Below are positions 10,873-21,074 of a stretch of DNA of 64,000 nt, piece by piece. The notes below the pieces were generated by a model. The model made no database searches. It saw nothing but the letters and a program-made list of their open reading frames with translations, and had not been told where the DNA came from. Numbering within the stretch: the first letter of the stretch is position 1; the number at the start of each line of letters is the position of its first letter. The stretch is from Owenia fusiformis (Eukaryota > Annelida > Polychaeta > Sabellida > Oweniidae): the NCBI GenBank assembly GCA_903813345.2, contig CAIIXF020000347.1:1-64000 (forward strand), written 5' to 3'. A program made the translations under genes and the position numbers.

Positions 10873-13800
10873 TTATTTTATATTCCGTATGATTACTTTG
10901 ATCATTTCGTGATAGCTGTAATAGATAGGTAGGACACAAACATCTACATTGTGTAATGCATGACTGGCATAAGCATGATCAATACAAGTTCCAAATTCAG
11001 TAGTTGGTACAGCTGGGTCAGAAAGTAATCTGTATTTCTTGCTTATCAGGAAATCATGAATAGGGTGCTTCTTTTCTGTATTCATCAAATTTTCATTCAA
11101 ATCACCAACAACAAGAACTTTTTTATGCTTTTTGTGAACATGTTGTAAGATTTTCTCCATCTCTGCAACAAATTTTCTTTTAACTATTTGTGGTGACTTA
11201 TATATTGTTATCATTGCAATGTCTTTAATAATGGTTATAGCGTTGTCCAAAGGTGATGTTATGTTAAATGTTTGCAAGTCTCCTAAACTACATTTATTGT
11301 AAATGGCAATTCCACCTTCCCGGGTTGATATATCCCTTACTGTTTTTCTATTAATTATATGTGGAGAATTGAATGTTTCAATCTCAAGAATCTCACACAC
11401 TTTTTCATGTCTGAGCCATGTTTCTGTGAGACACATAATATCACAAGAGGTCAAATCAGTGTTACTCTTAACATCTTTTATGTGGCTTATCAAACCCTCT
11501 GTATTGTGATATATAATACTCAGGTCATTCTCTGTTGCCATTTCATAATGAGGTAAATATTGAGATAAATCTAACTCTGGCATTTTGTCTAAAGCCTTTG
11601 CTGTTTTTTCATCGCAATATATATTCCTTGGGTCATAATCAATTATATAAAGTCCTTCAGCTGATGTTACTCTACTAAAAGCGACATATGCCTGACCACC
11701 TGTAAACATGTTTTTGCAAGAAATTGCAAGCCTGTCACATGTCTTCCCCTGTAGTTTATGTATAGTGCAACCATAGGATAAAATCAGTGGTAATTGCCGT
11801 CTCATAAATCTGCTATTGACTTCATCATTGTATGGTTCAATACGTATAGAATCCGGGTGAGCTTTTGACTGATTTTTATATCTGCTCTTAATACCTACTT
11901 TTGGATTATCAAACTTAACCCATACAGCCTTTGGCATATTGTCTGAATCATTTTCAAATTCAATCGCAGTTACAACACCAAATGCACCATTAGCAAGTCC
12001 ATCAGCAGTACATATATTTTTTATTAGAAGAACATGTGCACCAACACAAATTTGTAATTCATGAGTAAGGGTATCATCCCGACGATTTGGAGGTTTGTCA
12101 GTTTTTTTCCATTCTTGGCCTTTCAACTTTGTGTAATCAATTGCTTTCACATTATATATTTTATTATTTGTTGACTTTGAATATGACAATATTCTTTTCT
12201 GATTATAATCATTAACATGTACATGCTTTGAATATATCCTCATCACATCTTCAGGAATTGGTTTCTTCATTATTTCCCTAATGAATTTATCATCTTCAGT
12301 TGATAGTTTTTCTCCTTTTTTAAGAACTCTTATTCTATTTAAAAATTCAGCATATTTCAGATCACCTTTTTGTCTCATAATTTCGGTCAGCTCTATTTTC
12401 TTGAATTTTTCCCAAGGATTATAATTTGTGTAATCAGATGTCAGTAAACTTTGCTGCCTGACAGGAGGCAATTGATAAAAATCTCCAAATGCTAATATTG
12501 AAGTATTACCAAAGTCTGGATGGTTACTTGGTTTTATTTGCTGAAGTCTTCCGCGCACTGTATTGAAAAGTCTAACGCTTACCATAGAAATCTCATCAAC
12601 TATAAGGTTCTCTAGAGATTTAAGTCTCATTTTTAAGGGAGCTATATCTTTTTCTTCAAGTGGCTTATATACTGTAGACATAAATCTTGAAGTAATTCGG
12701 AATGCTGAATGCAAAGTATTGCCATTAATTTGGAATGCGCTTGTGCCTGTTGGACTAGTTAATAGTACACTCAAGTCATCTGGATTTTCTAAAATGTTTC
12801 GTAATAAATGAGTTGAAATATAATGAATACACTTGATCAAATGTGTTTTTCCTGTTCCTGCTTTTCCACAAATGTGAAGAAATAAAGGTTCAACTTTTTT
12901 ATGCCACGATAACTCTAGACATCGTTTTCTTATAAAGTAAAAAACTTGTTTTTGCTTTCCATTCATGGTTCTCATTAACTTCATAGCTTCTTCTGTAGGT
13001 ATTGTATCTGTCTGTAATTCTACAAGACAATTCACATTTCCTTTTACTTTTGTTTTTATATCAATATCAGGCATGTCAGTTTGATCAATTTCATCACATA
13101 TTGGCTTGATAGTTTCAGAAATACACTCCAGTCTTTCTCGTTCTTGCTCTGGTGCTAACTGAGACCATGCATTCTCATATGTATCCTCTTCGTTTAATTG
13201 TTCTTGTGCAGCATCTAACTCATCACCAGTTACATCATAAATATGTTTATATTTTGACACAATTTCACACACTTTCGACAATTTACCCCCATGTTTCTTT
13301 TTGCCATATTTAAAATAACCTTCAAATGTTTCATATTTAGCAGGCTGCAATTCTTGATCACTTCTGTGTGGTATAAAGAGTTGGAGCATACTATGATAAT
13401 ATTCATCAGGATTGGTGTCCCTCGAGAATTTAGGATATCTTATGATAGCAGGAGGACCTTTTAATCGTTTTTGAATATATCCTAAGCCATCGTTTAGACG
13501 TATCTTTTTTGATGATTCAGTTTGATTTTCAACTACTTCTTCATCACAGTTATATGTTACAACTCTGTAGAGTGATGCAAACTCTGCCAAACATAACTCA
13601 TTAAATTCTTCATTCCTTGGTCTTGCAAAATATCTTTCAATGATACTTATCGCCCATATTTTATCTTGCTCATTTTCTTTGTGTTTACGGATCTGTGAAA
13701 TTGGTAATGACATTTTAATTGGATTGTTACCGACTGGCAGAAATACTGTATGTCTTGAGCATTCCTTAAGATGAAGATTGGTTGCTCTGTACACAGCCTC

Positions 13801-16800
13801 TTGAGCACTAACTTCTCTATGCTTCATATATTTGTATCCAATCATCTTCATGAGTTTTGAGGCAGATGCATTATTCTCCTTGGCTTCTTGTTCAGCATCA
13901 ATTAGATTTTGACTCATTTCACGTTCTTGTTTTGAAATGTATGATACAATATACACGACACATGAAAATACATCTAGTACAAATTGTATGTCCATATTAG
14001 CTTCCCATGCTCTCAAAAGGTCAGCATTGTAGTTATTTATCCACATTTCTTTCACATTTCTCCTCAAAAATATAGTTTTCTTTCTTTTATTTGTCAAGAC
14101 TCTAATAACATTTTCATATTTATGCATCGTTAATCCCGGACACGCCTTTTCAAAAATTTCAGTTAATGTCATTTCAGCATAATCTTCTGACAGAAAGAAC
14201 TCCCACAGAGACTGAATAATATCTTCAGCTACTTTTTTTGGCATACTATCTACTGATTCATCACAATCATTGTCATCAACAATAAATGTTTTGTCAGATG
14301 GAAGTTTCGGGAAGTGAAATCTACAACTTACTTTTTTATTTTTCTTACAACTTTTAGAATGATTTTTGCTGTGTGTTTGAACTTCATTAACTATTCTGTT
14401 CAAATCAGGATCAATTGTTTCATCGGGCAGTTCACAAGTAATATATCTATCAATAAATTCCTCAACATCCGACTCTTTTGATTTACCATAAATGGGAGCA
14501 TTCTCAATCCAAATTAAGCAATGAACATGAGGCGATCCTCTCATTTGAAACTCAACACGGTAAAACATATCTTTTATTCTACCGATTGGTTCAGCTGGTG
14601 ATTTCAACACATCATTCATGAATCTTCTCCATCTATTATCAAACATCCTTGCAACAGTAACTGGGTTATCTCTGATGAATTCACATCGTTCTGTTTTCGT
14701 TATTTCACCTGGCAAACGTGGGTCATTATTTTGTTTTAGGATTGTTTCAATAACCTCATTCCATTTCAAATCTGCTGATGAAAATGAACAAAACCATGTT
14801 GGTGGTCCAAGTTGCCTTATCATTGCAAATAAATCTTTTTGAACATGTTGCCAATATGGTGGTGTGCCTCGGATTGGTTGCAGATAGTGATGACCAACAT
14901 TTTTACGACAAAGCTTTTCACTTTTTTCCTTACTAATGATATCATCAGCTGTTACTAAATCACCACCTGTTGACTTTTCAGTTATTTTTCTGAGATTAAT
15001 ACTTACTTTAGATAGTATATTCTGAAGTTCACTCAGATATTGGGCATAAAATAAATATTGAGTATTCTTAGCAAATCTCAAGTCCGCAGAGAATAACCTA
15101 TTGCCAAAATATTTAGTTGCTGACAATTTTTTTTCCCTTTTTTCAGAATTTGTATTTTTTCCATTGGGAAATAAAGTTGGGAATGAAAGTGCTTCATTAT
15201 TCTTTTCTTCGAGAATACGTATTGGCTTGTTGTTTTCTCCTGGTGCTAGGCAATATATCTTGTCAAGATGTGCGTCAAGAATGTGTTGAGCAATATCATC
15301 AGGCTGCATACAAGTATCAAATACAATATTATGCATATCACTCCTTGTGTCTTTTTCGAGGTTTTCTATACTTATTCCTTGTTGATCTAGATCCAAGCCA
15401 GTCTCAGTAGGTTTTAAATCACCTTTACTTCCATATTCCTTTTTATCTTCTTCACTTAAAATTTCAGTTGGTATTGAATTCACAAAATCATCCAATATTT
15501 CAATATCTTTGTATTGTTCATTGTTTTGTTTAAGGTATTCAAGTGCTTTTTTTACTTTAGAAATATTCACTGACTTATATAAGTAGTGACCCTTATATTC
15601 AAGTTTGCGCTTGAGTTTGACAGTCAAAAGTTGTTCATCACTAATTGGTCTTGGTAAAGCTTTAATGTTTTCTTCGGCATTACTTGACACAGATATAACA
15701 GGACCATTCATACCAGATTGTCCTCCTCTAGGCAACTGTACTATTTTCATAAAAGGTAAACGTAATGATACTAAATGTTGCTCAAGCACATTCAAATCTT
15801 TTAGTTCAGAGGGAGTAGATAATACATTCATGTTGTTACTAAAAGCTGTTGGTGGAATGTTACCTTTTTTAAAGTGTACGTGACAGTTCTGACATATCCA
15901 TAATTTGCTTTTAGGAGATTTACAAAGTGTACAACTTTTTTTGCATGACCTTCCTTTCTTGTGTAAATATATTTTTGAGACACTTTTTTGCTCTTCCTCT
16001 CGACATAATTTTGAATAGGTATTTTCTTTGTAGGAAACCACTTGATTTTTAAAAAGCAATCTGTGACAAACCACACAAATATAGTTTAATCCATCACTTA
16101 TTGTTTGTTTGAATTCATGAATAACTCTCTCAATATTTTCCCTTTGGTTTTTTTTACAGCCATATTTTTCTTTGCTTTTCTGTTTCTTTTCATCCTGTAA
16201 GTCTTGATCAGATTCATACTTTTGTTTACTATGTTGTTTCACTCTTTGTTGAAAGTCTTGATCAGATTCATACTTTTGTTTACTATGTTGTTTCACTCTT
16301 TGTTGAAAGTCTTGATCAGATTCATACTTTTGTTTACTATGTTGTTTCACTCTTTGTTGAAAGTCTTGATCAGATTCATACTTTTGTTTACTATGTTGTT
16401 TCACTCTTTGTTGAAAGTCTTGATCAGATTCATACTTTTGTTTACTATGTTGTTTCACTCTTTGTTGAAAGTCTTGATCAGATTCATAATTTTGTTTACT
16501 ATGTTGTTTCACTCTTTGTTGAAAGTCAAGATCATATTCATACTTTTGTTTGCTTTGCTGCTTCACTCTTTCTTGAAAGTTTCTATCATGTGCATATTTA
16601 ATTTGACTTTGCCTCTTCTTAGCTTGTTTAATCTCGGGAGTAAAAGCATATTTCTCTTTACTATATTCTAGTTTTTTATTTTTAAAAGATTTAGTAGTAT
16701 ACAATTTTCTCTGAAGTATTTTGCTCTTATATTTTCTTTGATCTGACTTTGACATTTTTCTCAAATTTGCTTTTTCCTTATCTGAGAAAATATCATCTTT

Positions 16801-19800
16801 GCAATCTTCAGTGTACTGTCCACATTCAAACATGTTTTCTTTGGCATGAGCAATGTTTTCGGTTGAATACATTCTTTCTTTATCACAATGTCCAGGAGCT
16901 AAATGACCACATATGTGTTTTAATCTACATAGATCAACATATGATTCTCTGACTTCTAGGGTGACTGGACTAACGTTTTTTTGCTCACTATTTGATAAAT
17001 GTTCACCAACTTTAGATTCTTTACTGTTCTGTACATCAATAATCTCTGTAAAGTTTAATTTTCTTTTGCAAGATTTCTTTTCATTTGACCCTGGGGGATT
17101 GTGGGATGATTCACTAACATTCAAGTTTTTTATTTCATTTTTGCTCGGGTCCTTTGTACATTTCATTCTGCTGGATATTGTTTCACCTGATGTTTTAGGT
17201 TCATGCACTGGGTCTTGTAATTCATAAGATTTTGTATATTCTATCAATGTTATACCATCAACAGAAAAGTGGTTTTTAGTATTACCTCGGTCTCGTATAC
17301 TATCTGATAGGGATTCAGCTGTGTTCCATATATATTTAACCAGTTCTTCAAAAGAATCTGATACATGTACAGTTGCTTTTCCAAAATCATAACTTCTTCC
17401 TTGTTTATCTCTACAATGGGGATCGAATGAATAATACATTGTATTTCTTTTTGCGACACACATTGTTGCATTGAAGAATGTTACAAGACAAGAGTCATTA
17501 TCAGTAAGAGCTTGATCTATAGCTTGGTGTATTGACAATCCATGTTCATCATCTTCATAATTCCAATATTCCAACTGCCCTTGTATTGGAGTGGATCTGA
17601 ATTTGAAAGTCTTATCATTGCAACTTATATTCTTTGGAATATCATATATACATAGGTAGCCAGTAGGAGTCGGATTCATTTCTATGATTTTTGTATAAAG
17701 AACATTGCCTCTGTATAGTATATCATCGATAAATGTCGCATTAATATTACGGTACGATTCATTTTGTAACATCATAAGAAAAGTCAATGAATTAGCGAAA
17801 CATTGTTTGCCTCCACCTATATTGTCAAATACATCGTCATTCTGAGCCATGGTTCCTTGAATTACTTCATGTACATTATTGCTTTGCACATCAGATATTA
17901 CATCATAATGGTTTTGACTCGAGTGATCTAAGTATATGCATCTATTCATGAATTCTTTACCGAATATGGACCAGCTATTTTTCCTTTCATAAATTACTAT
18001 CTTCATTTCGTACAAATGACAGGCAGTAGCTATTTCTATATCGGTTCCCCATACAGAGCATTTATTCATATTTCTTGATTTGATATGCATTTTCAATTCT
18101 TCATCTGTGATTCCTCTTGATTTATAAATATATTCTTGGGCATCCTGTTGATTTCTATGTGCTACAATACTTTGTCTTATCGCTGTATGGTTTGTTTCAT
18201 CATTTGAAATGCAATATGATATAGCTCGAAAGAGACAATTGCCATCACCAGTAATAGATTTTAAACATTTTGGCTTCATGTGTCTAAGTTCAACATTCTC
18301 GCGTACAGGATCATTGGTTTTATGTGAATATTTCAGATTGTTGATGTTACAAAGATGCAATTTATCATAATTTTGAATCGGAGTAAAATTCCCAATAGGT
18401 CGACTTTGATTTGTCTGAGTTACTGTTATATCATTTGAACTATCACTTGATTTATTTCCAGAGTGTTCAGGCTTGTAACCACCACTCTGAGATTGTTCAA
18501 TAATATCATTGTTATCATTAAGTTCATCAATATTTATATGAATTTGAACCGGTGGCACACGTGTACAGTCATTTTGAAAAATGTCTTCCATATCTTCAAG
18601 AACTTTTAAAAAGTATGGATCTTCATGTTTACTCTCTGACTTTATGTATTCTTCATTGTTTTGCATTTCATATTTGTCTGTATCAATTGGTGGTACACGT
18701 ACGGAATCGTCAGATAAGTACTGTTCCAGATCATGAGTTTTTGACAAGTCTTCCTTTGAAACTGATGTCACGGTACTTTTACTAGGTACATGTTTGTTTT
18801 TGCTTGAAATCGTATTCCTTCTTCCAAGTTTACGGCTTGATTGTTGTATCATTGGTTGTTTAGAATGCTGTTCCAACTTATTTGAAATATGTTTTCTGGA
18901 TTTTTTGCAAGATTTTTTTTTCTGTTTAATATATGCAGCTTTACTCTGTTTTCTGAGGGCATTTTCATAGAGTTTTTTCACATGTTTTATTTTAGCTGTA
19001 GTTTCCTTTTTTAGATTTACAAGACTGTCAGACATAGAGCTTGTTTTGCTTTTGAGGGCAATGCATACCTCTAACAAATGACAGTATTGCCTACTTTTAT
19101 ATGACGTCAGTTTTTTAGTCTTTGGCTTTGTAACATATTTCAATTTTGAGCTGTTGCGATTTACTTGATTCTCACACATGATGGAGGTACGGTAAGATTC
19201 TTGTATGAGAGCATGTGCTATAATATTTTCAGACTGACAATTGTACCGGACTCTTTGAATTAATGCTTTGACTTTGTGCTCCAGAGATGTAAGTTGCAAG
19301 TCATTCATATTAAATTCCTTCATAGATTTTATCAATTCATTCAAACAGAGTGTCATTCTGCACAGTTCTTCTTTTTCTTGTTTATCTAATGCTCCAGCAT
19401 TCATATATGAATATTTTATTTTGACATATCTTTGATATATACATTCAATTTCTTGGTTGAAAATATCTGAGTCATTTTCTTTTGCCGACATGACATTTCG
19501 TTTAGAAATTTTGTTCCTTATTTCAGTTTCATCAGACTTGATCATGTTCAGTTTTGGATCTATTTGCTTTTTTCCTTTGGAGTATTTCTTCATGCTTATT
19601 TGCTGGATATTTGCAGCTAAATGTTTAGGCGTTTTTTTGTCTAGACATAGTAATGTATGAACAGATGGCATTTCAAAAGAGTTAACCACCTGTTCTATGT
19701 TTGAACTCTGTATCCGTTCAACATTTCTAAGAAGTAGGTTACTTGGTGACTTGTACATTGTATCATTCAGAATGTCAATACTTTTGCATAGAGGTTTTAT

Positions 19801-20364
19801 TCTCTTATTATCAGTAGGAATTTCTACAATGGAAATTGGTTCCGTGTCATTTTCTTGAATACTGTCGTCTGGTTCATGGTATTGGTTTGTTCTCTCAGCA
19901 ATATCATTGGCTGATTCATCGATATTCAGTGAGTTTTCATTTGTTTCATACATTTCACATGGTTCAGCCAAGTTTTTTTGGTCATTTTGAAAAATTTGGG
20001 CAGAGCTTCGGTTCTGATTTTTCATTTTTTCAGTTAGTTCAGATTGTATATTAGGTTTTGTAATTTCAGGATTTTTATGCAGTGGCTTATTCGTTTGCTT
20101 TGGGTTACCATCCCCGCAAGCACGGAAGTTATTCTTTGGGACGCTGCTCCCGCAAGCTAAAGTGTTATTCTTTGGGGCGCCACTCCCGCAAGCCAACGTG
20201 TTATTCTTTGGGATGCCAATCCCGCAAGCCAGGGTGTTATTCTTTGGGAGGCTAGTCCCGCAGGCCAACGTGTTATTCTTTGGGATGCCACTCCCGCAAG
20301 CCAGGGTGTTATTCTTTGGGGGGCTAGTCCCGCAGGCAATGGGTTTATTTATCCTCGATGCCAT
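10873..20364 (-). CDS. Helentron Rep-helicase polyprotein: OTU, second protease-like domain, HUH Rep, PIF1 helicase, AP-like endonuclease (3163 aa)
   Basis: Seen in order: 12-residue repeats (8-95); OTU cysteine protease (about 700-825; D707, C710 in GDGNC, H819 in NHYD); a second Cys-His region (about 845-1020; C855 in KQCFANS, D981/H983 in FDPH); 18-residue repeats (1252-1389); a Cys-rich zinc-binding-like region (1430-1500); Helitron Rep nuclease (about 1750-2230; H1946-V-H1948 and Y2138/Y2142 in YIVSYISK); PIF1-type helicase (about 2470-2915; Walker A GKAGTGKT at 2500-2507, D2590-E2591, GDFYQLPP, IHKLQGKT, VAFSR); endonuclease (about 2950-3163; E2981 in LTETW, D3088/N3090 in GDLNEN, then CIDHAY). 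In this family Rep nicks and rejoins single strands and the helicase unwinds during rolling-circle transposition. The final endonuclease motif, usually SDH, reads SYH here, which may weaken it. ATG at 20,364 is the first methionine in the open stretch; the frame stays open upstream to a splice acceptor at 20,428, so a longer N-terminus is likely. Confidence 0.93.
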   Translation of the reverse strand: MASRINKPIACGTSPPKNNTLACGSGIPKNNTLACGTSLPKNNTLACGIGIPKNNTLACGSGAPKNNTLACGSSVPKNNFRACGDGNPKQTNKPLHKNPEITKPNIQSELTEKMKNQNRSSAQIFQNDQKNLAEPCEMYETNENSLNIDESANDIAERTNQYHEPDDSIQENDTEPISIVEIPTDNKRIKPLCKSIDILNDTMYKSPSNLLLRNVERIQSSNIEQVVNSFEMPSVHTLLCLDKKTPKHLAANIQQISMKKYSKGKKQIDPKLNMIKSDETEIRNKISKRNVMSAKENDSDIFNQEIECIYQRYVKIKYSYMNAGALDKQEKEELCRMTLCLNELIKSMKEFNMNDLQLTSLEHKVKALIQRVRYNCQSENIIAHALIQESYRTSIMCENQVNRNSSKLKYVTKPKTKKLTSYKSRQYCHLLEVCIALKSKTSSMSDSLVNLKKETTAKIKHVKKLYENALRKQSKAAYIKQKKKSCKKSRKHISNKLEQHSKQPMIQQSSRKLGRRNTISSKNKHVPSKSTVTSVSKEDLSKTHDLEQYLSDDSVRVPPIDTDKYEMQNNEEYIKSESKHEDPYFLKVLEDMEDIFQNDCTRVPPVQIHINIDELNDNNDIIEQSQSGGYKPEHSGNKSSDSSNDITVTQTNQSRPIGNFTPIQNYDKLHLCNINNLKYSHKTNDPVRENVELRHMKPKCLKSITGDGNCLFRAISYCISNDETNHTAIRQSIVAHRNQQDAQEYIYKSRGITDEELKMHIKSRNMNKCSVWGTDIEIATACHLYEMKIVIYERKNSWSIFGKEFMNRCIYLDHSSQNHYDVISDVQSNNVHEVIQGTMAQNDDVFDNIGGGKQCFANSLTFLMMLQNESYRNINATFIDDILYRGNVLYTKIIEMNPTPTGYLCIYDIPKNISCNDKTFKFRSTPIQGQLEYWNYEDDEHGLSIHQAIDQALTDNDSCLVTFFNATMCVAKRNTMYYSFDPHCRDKQGRSYDFGKATVHVSDSFEELVKYIWNTAESLSDSIRDRGNTKNHFSVDGITLIEYTKSYELQDPVHEPKTSGETISSRMKCTKDPSKNEIKNLNVSESSHNPPGSNEKKSCKRKLNFTEIIDVQNSKESKVGEHLSNSEQKNVSPVTLEVRESYVDLCRLKHICGHLAPGHCDKERMYSTENIAHAKENMFECGQYTEDCKDDIFSDKEKANLRKMSKSDQRKYKSKILQRKLYTTKSFKNKKLEYSKEKYAFTPEIKQAKKRQSQIKYAHDRNFQERVKQQSKQKYEYDLDFQQRVKQHSKQNYESDQDFQQRVKQHSKQKYESDQDFQQRVKQHSKQKYESDQDFQQRVKQHSKQKYESDQDFQQRVKQHSKQKYESDQDFQQRVKQHSKQKYESDQDLQDEKKQKSKEKYGCKKNQRENIERVIHEFKQTISDGLNYICVVCHRLLFKNQVVSYKENTYSKLCREEEQKSVSKIYLHKKGRSCKKSCTLCKSPKSKLWICQNCHVHFKKGNIPPTAFSNNMNVLSTPSELKDLNVLEQHLVSLRLPFMKIVQLPRGGQSGMNGPVISVSSNAEENIKALPRPISDEQLLTVKLKRKLEYKGHYLYKSVNISKVKKALEYLKQNNEQYKDIEILDDFVNSIPTEILSEEDKKEYGSKGDLKPTETGLDLDQQGISIENLEKDTRSDMHNIVFDTCMQPDDIAQHILDAHLDKIYCLAPGENNKPIRILEEKNNEALSFPTLFPNGKNTNSEKREKKLSATKYFGNRLFSADLRFAKNTQYLFYAQYLSELQNILSKVSINLRKITEKSTGGDLVTADDIISKEKSEKLCRKNVGHHYLQPIRGTPPYWQHVQKDLFAMIRQLGPPTWFCSFSSADLKWNEVIETILKQNNDPRLPGEITKTERCEFIRDNPVTVARMFDNRWRRFMNDVLKSPAEPIGRIKDMFYRVEFQMRGSPHVHCLIWIENAPIYGKSKESDVEEFIDRYITCELPDETIDPDLNRIVNEVQTHSKNHSKSCKKNKKVSCRFHFPKLPSDKTFIVDDNDCDESVDSMPKKVAEDIIQSLWEFFLSEDYAEMTLTEIFEKACPGLTMHKYENVIRVLTNKRKKTIFLRRNVKEMWINNYNADLLRAWEANMDIQFVLDVFSCVVYIVSYISKQEREMSQNLIDAEQEAKENNASASKLMKMIGYKYMKHREVSAQEAVYRATNLHLKECSRHTVFLPVGNNPIKMSLPISQIRKHKENEQDKIWAISIIERYFARPRNEEFNELCLAEFASLYRVVTYNCDEEVVENQTESSKKIRLNDGLGYIQKRLKGPPAIIRYPKFSRDTNPDEYYHSMLQLFIPHRSDQELQPAKYETFEGYFKYGKKKHGGKLSKVCEIVSKYKHIYDVTGDELDAAQEQLNEEDTYENAWSQLAPEQERERLECISETIKPICDEIDQTDMPDIDIKTKVKGNVNCLVELQTDTIPTEEAMKLMRTMNGKQKQVFYFIRKRCLELSWHKKVEPLFLHICGKAGTGKTHLIKCIHYISTHLLRNILENPDDLSVLLTSPTGTSAFQINGNTLHSAFRITSRFMSTVYKPLEEKDIAPLKMRLKSLENLIVDEISMVSVRLFNTVRGRLQQIKPSNHPDFGNTSILAFGDFYQLPPVRQQSLLTSDYTNYNPWEKFKKIELTEIMRQKGDLKYAEFLNRIRVLKKGEKLSTEDDKFIREIMKKPIPEDVMRIYSKHVHVNDYNQKRILSYSKSTNNKIYNVKAIDYTKLKGQEWKKTDKPPNRRDDTLTHELQICVGAHVLLIKNICTADGLANGAFGVVTAIEFENDSDNMPKAVWVKFDNPKVGIKSRYKNQSKAHPDSIRIEPYNDEVNSRFMRRQLPLILSYGCTIHKLQGKTCDRLAISCKNMFTGGQAYVAFSRVTSAEGLYIIDYDPRNIYCDEKTAKALDKMPELDLSQYLPHYEMATENDLSIIYHNTEGLISHIKDVKSNTDLTSCDIMCLTETWLRHEKVCEILEIETFNSPHIINRKTVRDISTREGGIAIYNKCSLGDLQTFNITSPLDNAITIIKDIAMITIYKSPQIVKRKFVAEMEKILQHVHKKHKKVLVVGDLNENLMNTEKKHPIHDFLISKKYRLLSDPAVPTTEFGTCIDHAYASHALHNVDVCVLPIYYSYHEMIKVIIRNIK
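16201..16610 (-). repeat. In-frame 54-bp tandem repeat inside the Helentron gene
   Basis: A 54-bp unit encoding QRVKQHSKQKYESDQDFQ is repeated about six times almost without change, with two more diverged copies at the right edge (from about 16,525). The units are charged and predicted to form a long helix or coiled coil between the protease and zinc-binding parts. Near-identity of the DNA means recent unequal expansion, so copy number probably varies between element copies. Confidence 0.92.
20095..20345 (-). repeat. In-frame 36-bp tandem repeat at the N-terminus of the Helentron protein
   Basis: About seven copies of a 12-residue unit of the form PKNNTLACGxGx, with alternating third-position changes, encode residues 8-95. 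Each unit has one cysteine followed by glycine and a PKNN turn. The DNA is locally much richer in G+C than its surroundings. No known domain was recognised. Confidence 0.9.
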
Positions 20365-20427
20365 TCGAGATAGCGCAGGTGCTCCGGACCTACAACTACT
20401 ATCGGACCTACTACCAACTAGACATGC
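20365..20427 (-). CDS. Probable in-frame N-terminal extension of the Helentron protein
   Basis: Upstream of the ATG at 20,364 the frame stays open for 21 codons to a good acceptor (ctatttcag) ending at 20,428. The stretch encodes a Ser/Arg-rich segment beginning ACLVGSRSDSS. It has no methionine, so if translated it must be joined to an upstream exon; the candidate at 22,966-23,034 joins it in phase 0. Confidence 0.5.
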
Positions 20428-21074
20428 CTGAAATAGAACAAAAAATACTTTTTACAAAGGGTGGTACCTGGATAATTGTTCACCTGAACTATGAAAAATT
20501 TGTTTAAATGTTTCATTTTACTTGTACTATGAAAACTAGCTTGCTTCATCAAAGTAGACAAGTTTTTCATTGCAATCCTGTATTAAAGGACCGATTGTTT
20601 TGAACCCGAGACTATTAAGATAAGAAAAGGTTCTTTTTAATGGAATGATTCATTTGCAACTAATGATTTAAACTTGCTAAGATACCAATTTATTTAAAAT
20701 GACAGAATTTAGAAAATGTTTCTACAAGTATTACATTGAATTTCAATTAATGTACTCAAAATGTTATCGATTCAAACTTGTCTTAGTGAATAAGATAATG
20801 TTTTTATCTTTTGTCAATCTTGAGTCTATAAATTCATGACCCCCACAAATGTGAAATTTACCTAATGAGGTGACTGTACTCCTGGTATATTCTGATGGTA
20901 TTTAATTTCTTTTAATTTGAAAAATCACAAATTACCCACTTTTAAATATCATACCTTGACAAAACAAGCCATACTGATGTGATTCAATTATAATTTTTTA
21001 TATCTTGATATCGATATTTTATTTGCTTTCAATAATTAAGTCAAACAAGACACAGAGTGAACAGAATTGCACCC

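Noticed and set aside
16201-16610. CRISPR-like array of regular repeats
   Set aside because: The repeats are head to tail with no spacers, lie inside a coding frame, and the sequence is eukaryotic.
16204-16671. 155-codon plus-strand frame rich in L, F and S
   Set aside because: It is the antisense shadow of the 54-bp coding repeat in the Helentron gene.
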